Below, piece after piece: positions 62,431-64,000 of a stretch of 64,000 bases of DNA. Origin of the DNA: Actinomycetes bacterium (lineage in GTDB: Bacteria > Actinomycetota > Acidimicrobiia > Acidimicrobiales > Bog-793). The notes below the pieces were generated by a model. That model made no database searches. It had not been told where the DNA came from and was given only the letters and a program-made list of their open reading frames with translations. Numbering within the stretch: position 1 is the first letter of the stretch; every line of letters starts with the position of its first letter. A program made the translations under genes and the position numbers. The DNA lies in contig JAKABW010000004.1 in assembly GCA_021796535.1 (NCBI GenBank), positions 79,825 to 143,824 of the forward strand. Direction: 5' to 3'.

Positions 62431-64000
62431 CGCTTAACGAAGGCCGGGGGTTAACCCCGGCAAAACCACTATCGGGAATAAAGTCCGTATCAAACAAGAT
62501 ACACGCTTAACGAAGGCCGGGGGTTAACCCCGGCAAAACCGTTTATTCCGTCAAGTCATTTTATCAAATTTCTTTGACGCTCAACGAAGGCCGGGGGTTA
62601 ACCCCGGCAAAACTCGCCGAGCTTTCAAAAAATGACGACGTCCACATCCGACCGCTCAACGAAGGCCGGGGGTTAACCCCGGCAAAACACCACTTCCTCC
62701 AGACGCTCCAAAGGTAGTACCGCGCTCAACGAAGGCCGGGGGTTAACCCCGGCAAAACCTCGGCGTAGAGGGCGTCCCAGTCTGTCTCTATCTCGCGCTC
62801 AACGAAGGCCGGGGGTTAACCCCGGCAAAACTATTCCGTGACCCTCGCCCAGGTAGCCCATTTGCAGTCGCTCAACGAAGGCCGGGGGTTAACCCCGGCA
62901 AAACACTCGGTCGCGATATCGTGATTATCTAAGCTATTAACCGCTCAACGAAGGCCGGAGGTTAACCCCGGCAAAACAGGGCGCCGAAGCCGAGGCCGTG
63001 AGGCCCACCGTGGCCCGCTCAACGAAGGCCGGGGGTTAACCCCGGCAAAACATGACTTAAGCATCACGAATTGAAACGTAGATCGTAACGCTCAACGAAG
63101 GCCGGGGGTTAACCCCGGCAAAACGGCCTCTAAGAGGAAAGAGCCTACTGGGGGGAACACGCTCAACGAAGGCCGGGGGTTAACCCCGGCAAAACAGCCG
63201 AGCGGCCGTCGTCTTCCGGCTTTGAATTTCCCACGCTCAACGAAGGCCGGGGGTTAACCCCGGCAAAACTTCCAAAATCTCAAAAATCATCTCAAAAATC
63301 CTCTCCGCTCAACGAAGGCCGGGGGTTAACCCCGGCAAAACTTGAGGGTTTTCGCATCCCCTCACTAAAGACCATTCGCTCAACGAAGGCCGGGGGTTAA
63401 CCCCGGCAAAACCCGCCTCGCCGTCGCCCTCAACCCATCCACCCCTAACGCTCAACGAAGGCCGGGGGTTAACCCCGGCAAAACATCCTTTTGAGCGCTT
63501 AGCCGTCGGGCTTTGGAACGGCGCTCAACGAAGGCCGGGGGTTAACCCCGGCAAAACCTTCGCTCCCCCGTCGGACCATTTATTTAATCCTCCCGCTCAA
63601 CGAAGGCCGGGGGTTAACCCCGGCAAAACCCATCCCTTTTACGACCTCTAGGGCGTGGGCCGAAAGTCGCTCAACGAAGGCCGGGGGTTAACCCCGGCAA
63701 AACGGCCTGGGATGTGGACTGGGAGGTTCGTAGGGCTGCGCGCTCAACGAAGGCCGGGGGTTAACCCCGGCAAAACGGCCAACCTGTGCCTATTCATCCT
63801 TCAATAAGTCAACGCTCAACGAAGGCCGGGGGTTAACCCCGGCAAAACACGATTGCGGCATAGGAAACGCCCACTATTTCTAAACGCTCAACGAAGGCCG
63901 GGGGTTAACCCCGGCAAAACGAGTATTAGAGGCAGAACTGACCCGAAGCGTATAAGCCGCTCAACGAAGGCCGGGGGTTAACCCCGGCAAAACATCCCCG
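62431..64000. CRISPR. CRISPR array, at least 22 repeats of 36 bp, open at the right edge
   Basis: Repeat starts: 62431, 62504, 62578, 62653, 62723, 62796, 62869, 62942, 63016, 63089, 63160, 63234, 63306, 63377, 63449, 63522, 63594, 63668, 63741, 63813, 63885 and 63958. Each repeat begins CGCTCAACGAAGG and ends CCCCGGCAAAAC. The core CCGGGG-GTTAA-CCCCGG folds into a strong hairpin. Spacers are 34-39 bp and all different. Repeats 1 and 2 have CGCTTAACG in place of CGCTCAACG, and repeat 8 has CCGGAGG in place of CCGGGGG; the others are identical. The last, partial spacer starts at 63994. No cas gene lies in the window, so the type is unknown. Read on the minus strand the repeat starts GTTTTGCC. 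Confidence 0.97.

Noticed and set aside
62431-64000. Naming the array as a type VI (Cas13) system from the AAAAC repeat end
   Set aside because: The hairpin-to-end distance differs from known type VI-A repeats and no effector gene is visible; resemblance alone is not enough.

Overview
The window looks like chromosome of an actinobacterium of moderate GC. Several neighbourhoods point there: a WhiB protein, CarD, an ECF sigma factor with its ZAS anti-sigma factor, a GlnR-type regulator beside a GlnA2-like glutamine synthetase, paired TrkA proteins beside an APC-type permease, a DUF2342 metalloprotease beside tilS, and the leftward series folE-folP-folB-folK-nadB-nadC-coaX-lysS with clpC-radA-disA-carD-ispD-ispF beyond it. 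The moderate GC and a very large secreted S53 (sedolisin) acid protease suggest an acidophilic member of the Acidimicrobiia; that placement is an inference, not a demonstrated identity.

Layout. 1-7057: topA (cut by the left edge), a KimA-like APC permease with a fused C-terminal OB-fold, two TrkA proteins and a HAD phosphatase. 7174-13545: a primary-like sigma factor, a helical protein of unknown function, glnA plus a GlnR-like regulator, ridA, erpA, mrp and whiB. 13904-19490: two divergent large (alpha/alpha)6 glycosidases (GH63-like and amylo-1,6-glucosidase type) and an anchored exported protein. 19603-23695: zur with a divergent zinc ABC operon (znuA, znuC and two znuB). 24050-25327: citrate synthase. 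25473-33376: rlmB, ispF, ispD, carD, disA, radA and clpC, all leftward. 33687-34682: polyprenyl diphosphate synthase. 34697-46912: lysS, coaX, nadC, nadB, folK, folB, a phosphatase-like protein, folP, folE, hpt, tilS, the metalloprotease, the anti-sigma factor and its ECF sigma factor. 47092-58516: a phosphoribosyltransferase, an alpha/beta hydrolase, three-subunit pyridine nucleotide transhydrogenase, a dienelactone hydrolase, a DUF6295 protein, the sedolisin, tRNA-Ser(GCT) and a membrane protein. tRNA-Arg(ACG) at 58714-58787 ends the ordered chromosome.

Right of tRNA-Arg the sequence changes character. Between 59347 and 61680 I read the decayed remains of one operon: a small HTH protein (one frameshift), a protein with two Clp-N domains (three in-frame stops), the first codons of an ABC ATPase and the last part of an ABC-2 permease. 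An apparently intact YefM-YoeB toxin-antitoxin pair lies between the two ABC stubs, followed by a frameshifted XRE-type HTH scrap. A frameshifted IS1182-type transposase remnant follows. From 62431 to the window end there is a CRISPR array of at least 22 repeats of 36 bp with no cas gene in view.

How the genes connect: DisA makes c-di-AMP, and the permease and TrkA proteins at 2010-6060 belong to potassium-uptake families that c-di-AMP controls in other bacteria. The folate, NAD and coenzyme A genes form one probable cofactor operon. Zur and the znu genes form a self-contained zinc-uptake locus. The most notable features are the decayed Clp-N/ABC operon carrying a TA pair, the orphan CRISPR array, the permease-OB fusion, a DisA lacking its DNA-binding domain, and a phosphatase-like protein without the catalytic cysteine inside the folate operon.
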